48,863 nt of DNA, taken from NCBI GenBank assembly GCA_040901765.1, contig JBBDYG010000014.1, positions 1 to 48,863 on the forward strand, written 5' to 3'. How positions within the stretch are numbered: position 1 is the stretch's first letter; every line of letters starts with the position of its first letter. Position numbers and translations under genes: made by a program. Shown here one piece after another: positions 8,542 to 17,376 of this stretch. The DNA comes from JBBDYG01 sp040901765. Its GTDB lineage: Bacteria; Planctomycetota; Planctomycetia; Pirellulales; Lacipirellulaceae. Under the pieces are notes generated by a model that was given only the letters and a program-made list of their open reading frames with translations, was not told the DNA's origin and did no database searches.

Positions 8542-8799
8542 TCAGTTCGCCAATTCCCAGGCCCGTTTCGAGCCGTAGCAAAGCTGCTCGCCTTCGACGA
8601 GGTACAGCACGTCGTCATGCTCGACGTCGTCTTCCTGGTCCTCTTCGTCTTCGATGTCGTTGATCTCTTCGCCGGAGACGACCCCCGCGAGCGAGTTCTC
8701 AAACGGGTAGTTGGATTGGGTCATCAAGCGGACTTCGGCGTCGCCGCCCAGAGCGTCCCGGTACTCTTCGAGGCGTACGATCAATTCGTCGATTGTCAT
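8542..8799 (-). CDS. Small acidic protein of an accessory operon
   Basis: An 85-residue protein with a helical N-terminus (TIDELIVRLEEYRDALGGDAEVRLM) and a strongly acidic middle (EEINDIEDEEDQEDDVEHDD), ending in a Tyr/Trp-rich strand. Proteins starting this way occur as small hypothetical genes of mobile or phage-like regions; the function is not known. Translation starts in the context GAACGAACGATG, shared with the neighbouring genes. It is separated from the next gene in the operon by about 30 bases. Confidence 0.75.
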   Translation of the reverse strand: MTIDELIVRLEEYRDALGGDAEVRLMTQSNYPFENSLAGVVSGEEINDIEDEEDQEDDVEHDDVLYLVEGEQLCYGSKRAWELAN

Positions 8800-8829
8800 C
8801 GTTCGTTCTTCTATGGTTCGGAATGGAAA

Positions 8830-9066
8830 TTACAGGCCAAGTTCGTTCATCAAGCGGTTGAGCTCGCCCGGCTCGAACAGGCCGGTGAGCGTCTGGTAGA
8901 GCCAATCGATCTCCCGCGCCGCCCGGCGGGCCTTGTCGGTCGTCGGTCGATACGAGTCGGCCGGCTGCAGAAAGGCGATCAGGATGGCGATCGTCTCCGG
9001 CCCGAAGTGCTCGCGGAACATTTCAGAAACGGTTGTCGGCACGTTGTTGGTGGTCGGCTTTGGCAT
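8830..9066 (-). CDS. Small conserved accessory protein
   Basis: A 78-residue, probably helical protein (VSEMFREHFGPETIAILIAFLQ, then AREIDWLYQTLTGLFEPGEL). No catalytic motif is visible and I do not recognise a named family. It follows an AAGGAACACGAACGATG start context typical of this operon. The placement, spacing and shared leader indicate co-expression with the genes at 8542 and 9085. Confidence 0.75.
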   Translation of the reverse strand: MPKPTTNNVPTTVSEMFREHFGPETIAILIAFLQPADSYRPTTDKARRAAREIDWLYQTLTGLFEPGELNRLMNELGL

Positions 9067-9084
9067 CGTTCGTGTTCCTTCTGG

Positions 9085-9309
9085 TTAGTGGTTGCCGCTT
9101 TCGAGAAAGCGGACGATGTCCGACAGTTGGCTGTTGACCGCGCTCAGCGTGCCGACGTGCGCCCAATTGATCGGGTATTCGTCGTTGCCCGGGGCGGGGA
9201 GATCGAACAACAGCTCTTCGATCCGTTTCAATTGGTCGCGGGCGATTAGATGGGCGTTCTCGTAGGCGGGTTCGGCTTGGAGGCGGGGATTGTTGCGTTT
9301 GGCGGTCAT
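9085..9309 (-). CDS. Small conserved accessory protein
   Basis: A 74-residue soluble protein starting at 9309 with CGGAGCACCGAACGATG, a good ribosome site plus the operon's recurrent CGAACGATG. It is predicted to be mainly helical (IARDQLKRIEELLFDL, SQLSDIVRFLESGNH). The frame could be read further upstream, but that extension is a shadow of the amidoligase gene. Function unknown. Confidence 0.75.
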   Translation of the reverse strand: MTAKRNNPRLQAEPAYENAHLIARDQLKRIEELLFDLPAPGNDEYPINWAHVGTLSAVNSQLSDIVRFLESGNH

Positions 9310-9451
9310 CGTTCGGTGCTCCGTTGGTGGGGGAATTCGCATCGCACAGTCACACAGGAGCCACATGAACGAAAGAACATCAAGCGGATTCTGGCCCGAT
9401 CGGCAAGAATTCTGGAAAAAGATTACGCCTCTGCATTTAGTAGTCTCCGCA

Positions 9452-10312
9452 TTAGGCCGCCACCCGTTCCGCCCCGTCGTACTTCCGGGCGAGTTCCAGC
9501 AGCTTCGTCTTGACCGCCCGCATGTCGGGCGTTCCGATCTGCCCGAAGGTCTTGTTGTGCAGCGCGCCCTTGTACCAGCCCTTGGTCCAACCAAGTCGGT
9601 AGAAGAGGCGGTTGAGTTCCGTCTCGCCGCGGCCCCGCGCCGGGTCGGTCCCAGCAGCTTTTGGTCCCTTCCCGCTTCGTGTAATCCCAATCCGAGCAGC
9701 GGGTCGTGTTGAGCGCGAGTTCTACCAGCCCCAGGCAAAGCATCAGGTAGCCGAGACCTTTGGTCTTGTTGAGCGTGCCGGCAAAAGCCCGGAATTCGAT
9801 GCGATTCTTCCCGCGGGCGAGGTGCGTGAGATTGAGAAGATCGTAGCGATCCGATTCGCAGCGCTCCTTGGCTTGGACTTTGTTGCCGTATTGTTTGATC
9901 TGCTTCGTGTAGGTCGTCTGCTCGCGGCGCCTGGTTCCGGTGCTGGCGAAGATGGCCCGTTCGTGATTGCCGACCAGCGAAATGAGTCGCGCCAAGGCGG
10001 CCGCGTCGCCGTTCCATTCGATTGTTACGTGGAGACCGCAGGAAGAATTTACTTTCGCGCCGCGGCTATTGATCGCGTCGAGCGCCGCTTCAACCTCCGC
10101 GACTCCGGCTTCGCCTTTGAGTTTGGGGCTTACGAATTCGCATCCCTTGCGAGAAGGCGTGGTCGGTTTGATGCTGGTGTCCTTCTCCGCTTTCCATCGG
10201 GTCGGCAGCCAGGGGACTTGGTATCCGTTGTGGTACGGTCCGATCGGCGTCGTATCGCGCTGGGGAAGGTGGTCTCAAATTCGATCCCGAAAGAAATCTC
10301 GCTGGCGTTCAT
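9452..10312 (-). pseudogene. Amidoligase-family gene with two opposing frameshifts
   Basis: The start MNASEISFGIEFETTFP (ATG 10312, GGGAG upstream) is the Amidoligase_2 signature, an ATP-grasp/glutamine-synthetase-like fold thought to form amide bonds on peptides or glycans. After about 18 codons the frame shifts near 10254 (one base short), and the conserved continuation is found in the next frame: IGPYHNGYQVPWLPT, KGCEFVSPKLKGE, SSCGLHVTIEW, ARLISLVGNHERAIF and NRIEFRAFAGTLN. A second shift of opposite sign near 9610-9625 restores the first frame for GETELNRLFYRLGW and the end at 9452. Both shifts lie in GC-rich runs, so decay and sequencing error are both possible. It heads the leftward accessory operon. 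Confidence 0.75.
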
Positions 10313-10337
10313 CGTTTGGCTCCCGTTTGTGTTGTTG

Positions 10338-10358
10338 GCGGGGCGATCGTCGCCCCGC
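10338..10358 (-). promoter_or_regulatory. Leader hairpin upstream of the amidoligase gene
   Basis: A perfect 9-bp stem GCGGGGCGA/TCGCCCCGC with a 3-nt loop lies 26 bases upstream of the ATG at 10312. There is no T-run on either strand. It could stabilise the leader, or terminate transcription from the right. Confidence 0.35.
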
Positions 10359-10371
10359 GTGTGGCACATGA

Positions 10372-10767
10372 GCCATTGATTCGCCAGAAGCTCAAGCCAG
10401 AAAACGCATCAATTCGCTCAGATTCAGCAGCTTTTTTCCGAGGCCCCGTGGGCCACACAGTTGGCCCGTGTCGCGGCCATGCGGGGAGCGTACAAGCTGG
10501 CGGAGGTCGCGACCGGCCGCGACTTAGCGCGTCGTGAGCGAATGTTGGCGGAAGGGGGCCAAGCTGTGGCAACTAACGATATGTCCACACTGCGATGCCG
10601 CGCGCCACCGCTGCCGGTTATGCGGCTGCTGCAGCGGGCCGAGCCAGAAGAAGTGGCTCAATAAGCTGGCGCTGGCCAGTGAGACGTGCCCCGACAATCC
10701 GCCACGGTGGGGTAGGTATGAGGCGGCGTTGCGAAGGTGGATGCGTGACAATCTGGAAAGGGGTTAA
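10372..10767 (+). pseudogene. Possible frameshifted Cys-rich small gene
   Basis: Two adjacent frames look like halves of one protein. The first (10372 to about 10555) reads QIQQLFSEAPWATQLARV and AYKLAEVATGRDLARRER. After the G5 run at 10554-10558 the other frame continues with KLWQLTICPHCDAARHRC, CRLCGCCSGPS and EAALRRWMRDNLERG to the stop at 10767. The CxxC pairs suggest a zinc ribbon. No ATG opens the first half, so the true start is unclear. Support comes from composition and the Cys pattern only. Confidence 0.4.
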
Positions 10768-11050
10768 ATTCGCAAACCTTTTCGAGGCAAGCAATTAGCC
10801 CTTTGGCCAATTAGAGAATTGTTACAAAGAGAGTCCCTTACGGGGAGGCCGAACTCCACCTTTGATCGGGACGCTCATACGCGCGATCGGTTCTGGAGGT
10901 ATTTCTCGTAACGAAATCGTCGGGACGGGTAATACTACTAGGATATCAAGCCATGTCGTTCCGGGGGAACGCGACTTTTTCCCGCACGGTTGGCGAGGAG
11001 TCGGCTGGGGTGCGACGAGGGAGATCTCCTTTGGTTTTTCCTGCCATTTC

Positions 11051-11581
11051 ATGGATCAGCGGGCATCAGAACAACTCGCTCGACTTTGGACGGAATCTCA
11101 GCCGGTAGTGGCCTCGTTCGTGCTGTCGGTCATTCCAGATTTTCATCAGGCGGAGGACGTGTTGCAGCAAGTGGCCGTCGTGCTGGTCCGTGAATTCGAC
11201 CGGTTCGATGCATCGAAGCCGTTTCTCCCTTGGGCGCTGGGCATCGCGCGAAATTTGGCGTTGAAATCGCGGCGGGACGTCGCTCGGCACTCGAAGCTCC
11301 TGTTCAGCGACGTCGTGCTCGATCAGGTTCAGTCCGCGTTTGAAGAAAACGACGATACATTGCTGGCCATGCGCAAGCTGCTTCGGCACTGCCTGGGCCA
11401 GCAACCGCAGAAGGTGCTCGAGCTGTTGCAATGGCGATATGCCCATGATTTGAAGCCAAACGAAGCCGCGCAGCGGATGGGGATCACGTCGGGCGCAGTC
11501 CGCGCGATGTTGCATCGGGCGCGCGAAGCGCTGCGGAAGTGCATTCGCCGCAACGCACAGGTGGTAGTGGAATGGAAGTGA
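11051..11581 (+). CDS. ECF-type RNA polymerase sigma factor
   Basis: A 176-residue sigma-70 family protein of the ECF class expanded in planctomycetes. Region 2 is visible in VASFVLSVIPDFHQAEDVLQQV and FDRFDASKPFLPWALGIARN; region 4 in KVLELLQWRYAHDLKPNEAA and the helix-turn-helix RMGITSGAVRAMLHRAREAL. The ATG at 11051 is preferred to an upstream start because the extra 63 residues lack sigma-factor similarity. The stop overlaps the start of the FecR-LamG gene by ten bases (ATGGAAGTGA), so the two are translationally coupled. It probably directs the downstream envelope genes, with the FecR protein as its membrane partner; this regulon is inference. Confidence 0.9.
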   Translation: MDQRASEQLARLWTESQPVVASFVLSVIPDFHQAEDVLQQVAVVLVREFDRFDASKPFLPWALGIARNLALKSRRDVARHSKLLFSDVVLDQVQSAFEENDDTLLAMRKLLRHCLGQQPQKVLELLQWRYAHDLKPNEAAQRMGITSGAVRAMLHRAREALRKCIRRNAQVVVEWK

Positions 11582-13302
11582 ATACATCGCAATTGATCGA
11601 CGACTATCTCGACGGAGCGCTCGACGAATCGGGAGCGGAGCGACTGCGCGCCTGGATGGAAGCCGATCCGAAACACGTTCGATTGTTCGTGCGCCACGTT
11701 TATCTTCATCGGCAATTGCGGGAATGGTCGCTGGCCGAAAATGTCGGCAAATGCTTGGAGGTCGGCGAATTGCGCGAGGAATCTGTGCTCGCCGTGTCGC
11801 CCGACGAGCGCCGACCGGCGCGTCGCGGCTCCTGGTCCTATGGGGCTGTGGCCTGTGCGCTTCTTGGGGCGGTGGCCGGAAGCTGGGTGACCTGGCAAAT
11901 TGCCGCCCAGAGACCGGTCGCTGAACGGGGCGGCATGGTCGCCCCTCCGGCTGGAGCTGCTCCCTACGTGGCAACGCTCGTCAGCGTTACGAATTGCCGG
12001 TGGGATCAGGCTCGCAGTACGGCCGCTCTGGCAAGTGGCAGCAGCGTTCGCTCGGGCGAGTCGTTGCACCTGCTCGAGGGCGTCGCGGAAATGTCGTGCG
12101 CCTTGCAGAACGGTGGCATGGCAAGCTTGCAGCTCGAAGGCCCTTTGGCGATGACACTTAGTAGCCATGGGATGCCCAGTTTGCTGTACGGTCAATTGAC
12201 AGGCTCCTTTACCTGCGACTACGACGAGTTCACGCTCGACACGCCGCTCGGTCGAGTGGTCGTTTCCGGCGATGCTTCCCTCGGCATCATCGCAGCCGCC
12301 CACAAAGTGGATCTGCACGTCTTTTCCGGCACGGCGACGCTCGAGCTTTGGGCAACCGGTGTTCGCGGCGGTTCTAATCAACTGACCGCTGCCGGGGGTA
12401 CGTCCCTCAACGTTCACATCGATACCGAGGGCAATGTCTCCGTGAATCACGGCGAATCGCAGGAAAGTGGGTTCATGACCCCCGCGGCCCTCACGGCCAG
12501 TCGGCTCCCTATTTCGGACGAGTACGTGGCAACAATTCTCGACGCCAAACCCGTTGCCTACTGGAGATTTGAACGCGATGTCGATGGCCTGATGCGCAAC
12601 GAAATGAGCGATCGATTCCATTGTCGCATGAATGGAAACGCGGTCCGGTGGCATCCGGGACAGGACGGAGGCTCGGTTGAGTTTGGCACCACGGGCGGAC
12701 CCGGCTATCTGATCTCCGACGATACGCTCGATATTCTCACCGACAGTTACACAGTGGAACTGTGGGCGAAGCCCTCGTACTTTCATCACGGAACCCTGTT
12801 CTCTCTTCTTCAATGGCACGCACCGCAGTCACCGATTGGCTCGCATCGCATGGTCCTTGAAATCTGTGGCCCGATTTCGGGATTGACGAGTCCCTTCCGA
12901 ACCACCGACTTCCATCCCGGCCGGCTACGATTCATTCACGAGTGCCGAACTCGTTTTGACGTCGATTGCTTCTCACCTGATCCGTATTCGGTGCGCCACT
13001 GGCAGCATTTTGTCGCAGTGAAAGCACTCTCGCAAATGCACTTGTACTTGAATGGACGTCTCGTCGATTCCAAAGAGGCAACGGGACCATTACCCAGCGG
13101 ACTGCGAGTCCTCATGGGTCAGCTCTTGCCAGTTAGCCCGCAAATCGAGGATGAAGTCACCTCGCGGCTTTACAGCGGCGAGCTTGACGAAGTCGCGGTA
13201 TACGATCGCGCATTAGCCGACGACGAAATCCGGCATCACGTTAAGCTCGTGCGGCCGAATATCAAAGCGACAGAGGAGCAGGTAATTGGAGACCCGAGGT
13301 GA
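11572..13302 (+). CDS. FecR-type membrane protein with C-terminal LamG domain
   Basis: A 576-residue protein read from ATG 11572 inside the end of the sigma factor gene. The cytoplasmic N-terminus (IDDYLDGALDESGAERLRAW) resembles the anti-sigma zinc-finger-like helices of planctomycete FecR proteins. A single membrane segment lies at about residues 89-112. The external part has a FecR domain (about 130-290; LDTPLGRVVVSGDASLGI) followed by a concanavalin-like LamG_3 domain (about 330-570; PVAYWRFE, YTVELWAKP, WQHFVAVK, LYLNGRLVDS, GELDEVAVYDRAL). It is therefore a likely signal-receiving anti-sigma partner of the adjacent ECF factor, with the LamG part sensing a glycan or protein outside. The ligand is unknown. 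Confidence 0.88.
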   Translation: MEVNTSQLIDDYLDGALDESGAERLRAWMEADPKHVRLFVRHVYLHRQLREWSLAENVGKCLEVGELREESVLAVSPDERRPARRGSWSYGAVACALLGAVAGSWVTWQIAAQRPVAERGGMVAPPAGAAPYVATLVSVTNCRWDQARSTAALASGSSVRSGESLHLLEGVAEMSCALQNGGMASLQLEGPLAMTLSSHGMPSLLYGQLTGSFTCDYDEFTLDTPLGRVVVSGDASLGIIAAAHKVDLHVFSGTATLELWATGVRGGSNQLTAAGGTSLNVHIDTEGNVSVNHGESQESGFMTPAALTASRLPISDEYVATILDAKPVAYWRFERDVDGLMRNEMSDRFHCRMNGNAVRWHPGQDGGSVEFGTTGGPGYLISDDTLDILTDSYTVELWAKPSYFHHGTLFSLLQWHAPQSPIGSHRMVLEICGPISGLTSPFRTTDFHPGRLRFIHECRTRFDVDCFSPDPYSVRHWQHFVAVKALSQMHLYLNGRLVDSKEATGPLPSGLRVLMGQLLPVSPQIEDEVTSRLYSGELDEVAVYDRALADDEIRHHVKLVRPNIKATEEQVIGDPR

Positions 13303-13355
13303 GTGGTCCCTTGATCGTGCGACAAACATTCCTGGGCACGCCCCAAAAACCTGAA

Positions 13356-13378
13356 AAGGAGATTCCGCCATGTCATAA
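13356..13378 (+). other. Ribosome site with a two-codon ORF in the leader
   Basis: AAGGAG (13356-13361) is followed eight bases later by ATG TCA TAA. It lies 119 bases upstream of the PEP-CTERM gene start at 13497, which has its own GGGGGAG. It may be a minimal leader ORF or the scar of a deleted gene start. Confidence 0.35.
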
Positions 13379-13496
13379 CTCGTAAGGACAACATTTCGCG
13401 AAAGCGTTTTGCGACTTATCAATGGTTCGTTGTCAAACGCTTGTAGAACGTGGGGCAATCACTTTAGTTGGCTTACAACATTGGGGGAGAAAGCTC

Positions 13497-14753
13497 ATGA
13501 GACAGTCAATTATTATTGTCGCGCTGGCGATGCTGCAGTTGTTTTCGGCGACGGCCACGGAGGTTCGCGCACAACTGCTGCTGGCGGTTGATTTTGGCGA
13601 AGGCGTGGAAGACCCAGTTCAACCCGGGTTCCTCGAATTGACGGGGGCGGGCAGCCAAGCCACGGCCAACGCCGTGTTCGGGACTTACACTGTCGATCTG
13701 GCCGGTCAGGGCTTTGCGGACTCGAACAACGGGTCAGGCCTCGACGCCAGCGTGCGACCGCTTTATCGCGACTATTACTACCACAACTCCGACGTGAACG
13801 GAGTGGGCGTAACGCTTGCGATTGGCGGAGTGACCCCCAACCAATCCTACAATTTGACACTTTGGTCTTACGACGCCGACCAATTCTTCAGTTCGACGCC
13901 GACGGCCTGGGAACCGACCGGGGGCTCAACCGGGACAAGTGGCTCCATCACCAACTTTGCGACTCCTAAGCCGACCACATTGAGTGACTACAGCACCACG
14001 ATTCAGGTCATGTCCGCCACGAACACGCTCGAAGTTTTTGGTACTACCACGTCGGGATTTGGCGGCACGCGACTCAACGCCTTTCGATTAAACGACGGGG
14101 CGTCCGATGTCCTGTCGGTCGATTTTGGAACGCCCTCGCTACCACCCAGTGCTACGCAGGCTGGATATGTCGGTATATCGGGCTTGCAGATCCAAAGTTC
14201 GGCAGCTCAGGCGATTGGCGCATACGTCGTTACGGTTGAAGGACAGGGCTTTGAGAATACTTCGGACGGTAACGCCAATGACATCGACCCCAGCATCCGC
14301 GACCTTCACCGCGACACCTACTACAACAACAGCGATGTTAATGGAGTGGGCGTAACGCTAAAGATTGAAGGTGTCACACCGAATACTGATTACGATGTGA
14401 AGCTTTGGTCCTACGACCCCGCGCAGTTCTTCAGTTCTACAGAAACCGTTTGGGGGCCGGACGCGGACACAACGGGAAGCACGGGAACGATCACCAACTT
14501 CGCATCACCCCGCCCCATGACGCTCGAGGATCGGAGTACGATTATTCGCGTGCATTCGACGTCGGACACGTTGACGATTTTTGGAACAACGACCTCAGGC
14601 TTTGGGGGAACTCGACTCAACGCATTCGAGCTTCATGCCGTCGTCCCAGAGCCCTCCCTTGTCGCGTTTATCGCATGCGGATTGCTCATCGGCGTCGCCT
14701 GCCTTGGGAAGACTCGTCCACGCACCAAACTTGCGATACATGTACTTTCCTAA
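13497..14753 (+). CDS. Secreted PEP-CTERM protein with two tandem beta-rich domains
   Basis: A 418-residue exported protein. It starts at ATG 13497 behind GGGGGAG with a signal peptide (IIIVALAMLQLFSATATEVRA). Two homologous modules of about 190 residues follow, each opening with a VDFG strand and containing GQGF, YYxNSDVNGVGVTL, LWSYD, FFSST, ITNFA and EVFGTTTSGFGGTRLNAF-type signatures. The C-terminus has the PEP-CTERM sorting signal VVPEPS, a hydrophobic helix and a basic tail, so it should be processed by an exosortase-type system. I do not recognise the module; it resembles beta-sandwich carbohydrate-binding modules in layout. A paralogue follows at 14834. Confidence 0.85.
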   Translation: MRQSIIIVALAMLQLFSATATEVRAQLLLAVDFGEGVEDPVQPGFLELTGAGSQATANAVFGTYTVDLAGQGFADSNNGSGLDASVRPLYRDYYYHNSDVNGVGVTLAIGGVTPNQSYNLTLWSYDADQFFSSTPTAWEPTGGSTGTSGSITNFATPKPTTLSDYSTTIQVMSATNTLEVFGTTTSGFGGTRLNAFRLNDGASDVLSVDFGTPSLPPSATQAGYVGISGLQIQSSAAQAIGAYVVTVEGQGFENTSDGNANDIDPSIRDLHRDTYYNNSDVNGVGVTLKIEGVTPNTDYDVKLWSYDPAQFFSSTETVWGPDADTTGSTGTITNFASPRPMTLEDRSTIIRVHSTSDTLTIFGTTTSGFGGTRLNAFELHAVVPEPSLVAFIACGLLIGVACLGKTRPRTKLAIHVLS

Positions 14754-14833
14754 ATCAATACCGGCTCAGCCGGCGACGCGTCGCCGACCGACCGGCTTCG
14801 GCAAAACAACTTAACGCGTTTGAGGATGAAGCG

Positions 14834-16264
14834 ATGAGAACCTATACACTTCCAGCAGTGCTCGCGGCGTTCCTATTGGCACCCCAATTGCAAGATGAAA
14901 TGTTTGCGGTGCCCTTATTGGCCGTAGATTTCGGCGAAAGCTATGAAGACCCGGTCATGCCCGACTTTCTGGAAATGATCGGCGAGTCGAGCCAGTTGTC
15001 GGCCAGCGCCGTGTTTGGCAGTTACAGCGTCGACCTTACCGGGCAAGGCTTCGCGGACTCAAACAATGGAACGGCCGTCGACGCAAGCGTGCGCCCGTTG
15101 TACCGCGATTACTATTACAACAATTCAGAGCTTTTCGGGGAGGGAATCACTTTGGCAATCGGAGGCCTAAGTGCAGGTATAAACTATGACTTAACGCTGT
15201 GGTCCTACGACGCCGATCAGGTTTTCAGTTCCACTGAAACACAATGGTCGCCATTCGGAGATTCCACTGGAGCCACGGGCAATATAACGAACTTCGCCAC
15301 GCCACGCCCCACCACGCTCGCGGACCGTAGCACGACGATTCAGGTCAGCACCACCACGGGCATTCTCGATATATTTGGCACGACGACTTCCGGGTTCGGC
15401 GGCACCCGGCTAAACGCATTTCGTCTCAAGGACGGAGCCACCGATGTGCTATCGGTCGATTTCGGTCGGCCTGGACAGCAGCCTGAGCCTGTGCAAGCAG
15501 GCTACGAACCGATCCGCGGATTGCAGGTCCAAGGCTCCGCCTCTGAAACGATTGGCCCTTATACCGTAACTGTTGAAGGGCAAGGCTTTGAAGACACGTC
15601 TCCGGGAAATGCCAACGAGATCGATGAGAGCCTCCGCAACCTGTATCGCGGTACTTACTACAACAACAGTAATATCAATGGGGAAGGCGTGACGCTCACG
15701 ATTGAAGGCGTCACACCAAATACAGATTACGATGTCAAAGTTTGGTCGTATGACCCCGCCCAGTTCTTCAGTTCGACGCCGACGGTCTGGACTGGCGTTG
15801 GTAACACGTCGGGTACTACCGGCAACATCACCAACTTTGCGGAACCGCGCCCGATGACGCTGGACGACTACAGCGCCACGATTCGAGTTAGCTCCACCAC
15901 CAGTACGCTCGAAATCTTTGGCACAACGACCTCCGGGTTCGGTGGCACGCGTCTCAACGCATTCGAACTCCACTCTGTCAGTGCTGCGGCGCTGGCAGGC
16001 GATTACAACGGCAACGGCACAGTCGATGCCGCCGACTACACGGTCTGGCGCGACACGCTCGATTCGACAACCAACCTGGCAGCCGATGGAAGTGGGAACA
16101 ACGTCGTCGATCAAGCCGATTACGACGTCTGGAAGCAGCACTTCGGCGAGAGCGGCGCCGGAAGCTCGCTCGGCGGTTCGGCCGTGCCGGAACCGGCGTC
16201 ATTGGTCCTCTTGTTGTCGATCGCGCTCCTGGCGACTCGACAAGTGTTCCGGCGGAAATGGTAA
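14834..16264 (+). CDS. Secreted PEP-CTERM protein, paralogue with dockerin-like stretch
   Basis: A 476-residue paralogue of the preceding gene, started at ATG 14834 where a signal peptide (YTLPAVLAAFLLAPQLQDE) begins. It carries the same two modules (VDFGESYEDPVMPDFLEM; VDFGRPGQQPEPVQAGYE; GTTTSGFGGTRLNAF in both). Unlike the first, it then has a type-I dockerin-like pair of loops (GDYNGNGTVDAADYTVWRD and DGSGNNVVDQADYDVWKQH) with the DxNxDG-like calcium pattern, and a PEP-CTERM anchor (VPEPASLVLLLSIALL plus RRK). The genes probably arose by tandem duplication. The dockerin-like part suggests assembly with other surface proteins. Only about 80 bases separate them. Confidence 0.85.
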   Translation: MRTYTLPAVLAAFLLAPQLQDEMFAVPLLAVDFGESYEDPVMPDFLEMIGESSQLSASAVFGSYSVDLTGQGFADSNNGTAVDASVRPLYRDYYYNNSELFGEGITLAIGGLSAGINYDLTLWSYDADQVFSSTETQWSPFGDSTGATGNITNFATPRPTTLADRSTTIQVSTTTGILDIFGTTTSGFGGTRLNAFRLKDGATDVLSVDFGRPGQQPEPVQAGYEPIRGLQVQGSASETIGPYTVTVEGQGFEDTSPGNANEIDESLRNLYRGTYYNNSNINGEGVTLTIEGVTPNTDYDVKVWSYDPAQFFSSTPTVWTGVGNTSGTTGNITNFAEPRPMTLDDYSATIRVSSTTSTLEIFGTTTSGFGGTRLNAFELHSVSAAALAGDYNGNGTVDAADYTVWRDTLDSTTNLAADGSGNNVVDQADYDVWKQHFGESGAGSSLGGSAVPEPASLVLLLSIALLATRQVFRRKW

Positions 16265-16287
16265 TCGGTGTGATCGAGGAGAGTTCG

Positions 16288-17376
16288 ATGACAGGCTGTC
16301 GAAACAGAGCAAAAATCCTCCACCGGAAAGCAAATGGTGGACAGTTCCATCGTCTACGCTTGCATCCGGCGGCGTTTACACTGGTCGAGCTGCTCGTGGT
16401 GATCGCCATCATTGGTATCTTAGTCGCCCTGTTGCTGCCCGCCGTTCAAGCGGCACGGGCGGCGGCGCGGCGGACCCAGTGCATCAATAACATGCGGCAG
16501 GTCGGCCTGGGCCTCATGAACCATCACGATTCGCGCGGTCGCTTTCCCCACGGGACTTACAACTGGATCGATTACCACCTGACGGCCGCCGAACCGTACA
16601 CCGTCAAAGAGAACCGCCGCTGTTGGCTCCACGACACGATGCCCTACTTCGAAGAGTCCGAGCTGTTTCGCCAATTCGCCGAACACCAGAGAAAAGGGGG
16701 CATTGCCTACGATTTCCCGCTGTGCAGCACGCCCGTCCCGATCTTGATGTGCCCCGACGATCCGACCGGCCCGAAGACACAGACCTGGACGTTCTCGACG
16801 CGCGGCGTGGTCGGCCCGCCGCCGTCACTTGATGGAATCGGCGCCAGCCAGGGCTTCTCGGGCAATTATGTCACCTGCTCGGGAGATGGTTTTTTCAATC
16901 CGGGGCCGCCCGCGGCGCGGCCTCCGGCCTACAAGAACAGCGCGAAGCTGAACGGGATTTTTTTCGCCGTATCGAAAATTAGCTCGAAAGATATCACGGA
17001 TGGAACCAGTCACACCGCGATGCTGAGCGAGCTGATCCTCTCGCCCGATGTCGTCGACGACGATATGCGCGGTCGGTACTATAACCCCTGCGGCGGCGGA
17101 GCAAATTTTACTACCAAGTATCCGCCCAACACGTCGGTGCCCGACAAGATCAATTGGCTCTCGCGACAACCGGTTCCCGAAGCGCCTGCGCTGACGGGCG
17201 GCGCCGGCAGATGGCTGGCTCAAGATGGCTACTTGTCGGCACGCAGTTATCACGCGGGCGGGGTGAACATGCTGGCGGCCGATGGCAGCCTCCATTTTGT
17301 CGCCAACGACATCGATCCCCTGGTGTATATGGGATTCGGCAGTCGCAATGGCAATGAAGCGGGGGCGATGCCGTGA
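16288..17376 (+). CDS. DUF1559 prepilin-like protein
   Basis: A 362-residue type IV pilin-like (pseudopilin) protein of the planctomycete DUF1559 family. A type III signal, AFTLVELLVVIAIIGILV, is followed by LLPAVQAARAAARRTQC and INNMRQVGLGLMNHHDSRGR, then the DUF1559 body (PYFEESELFRQF, ILMCPDDP, ISSKDITDGTSHTAMLSE) and the terminal H-x-G block (ARSYHAGGVNMLAADGSLHF). The start at 16288 is chosen for the GAGGAG seven bases upstream. Expected to be cut by prepilin peptidase and displayed in the envelope. The next gene overlaps by four bases, so the pair is coupled. Confidence 0.92.
   Translation: MTGCRNRAKILHRKANGGQFHRLRLHPAAFTLVELLVVIAIIGILVALLLPAVQAARAAARRTQCINNMRQVGLGLMNHHDSRGRFPHGTYNWIDYHLTAAEPYTVKENRRCWLHDTMPYFEESELFRQFAEHQRKGGIAYDFPLCSTPVPILMCPDDPTGPKTQTWTFSTRGVVGPPPSLDGIGASQGFSGNYVTCSGDGFFNPGPPAARPPAYKNSAKLNGIFFAVSKISSKDITDGTSHTAMLSELILSPDVVDDDMRGRYYNPCGGGANFTTKYPPNTSVPDKINWLSRQPVPEAPALTGGAGRWLAQDGYLSARSYHAGGVNMLAADGSLHFVANDIDPLVYMGFGSRNGNEAGAMP

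Noticed and set aside
7768..9249. A 493-codon open frame on the plus strand
   Set aside because: It is antisense to the whole leftward accessory operon, whose genes have ribosome sites, recognised domains and a terminator.
11329..12819. A 496-codon open frame on the minus strand
   Set aside because: Antisense to the sigma factor and FecR-LamG genes, which have clear motifs.
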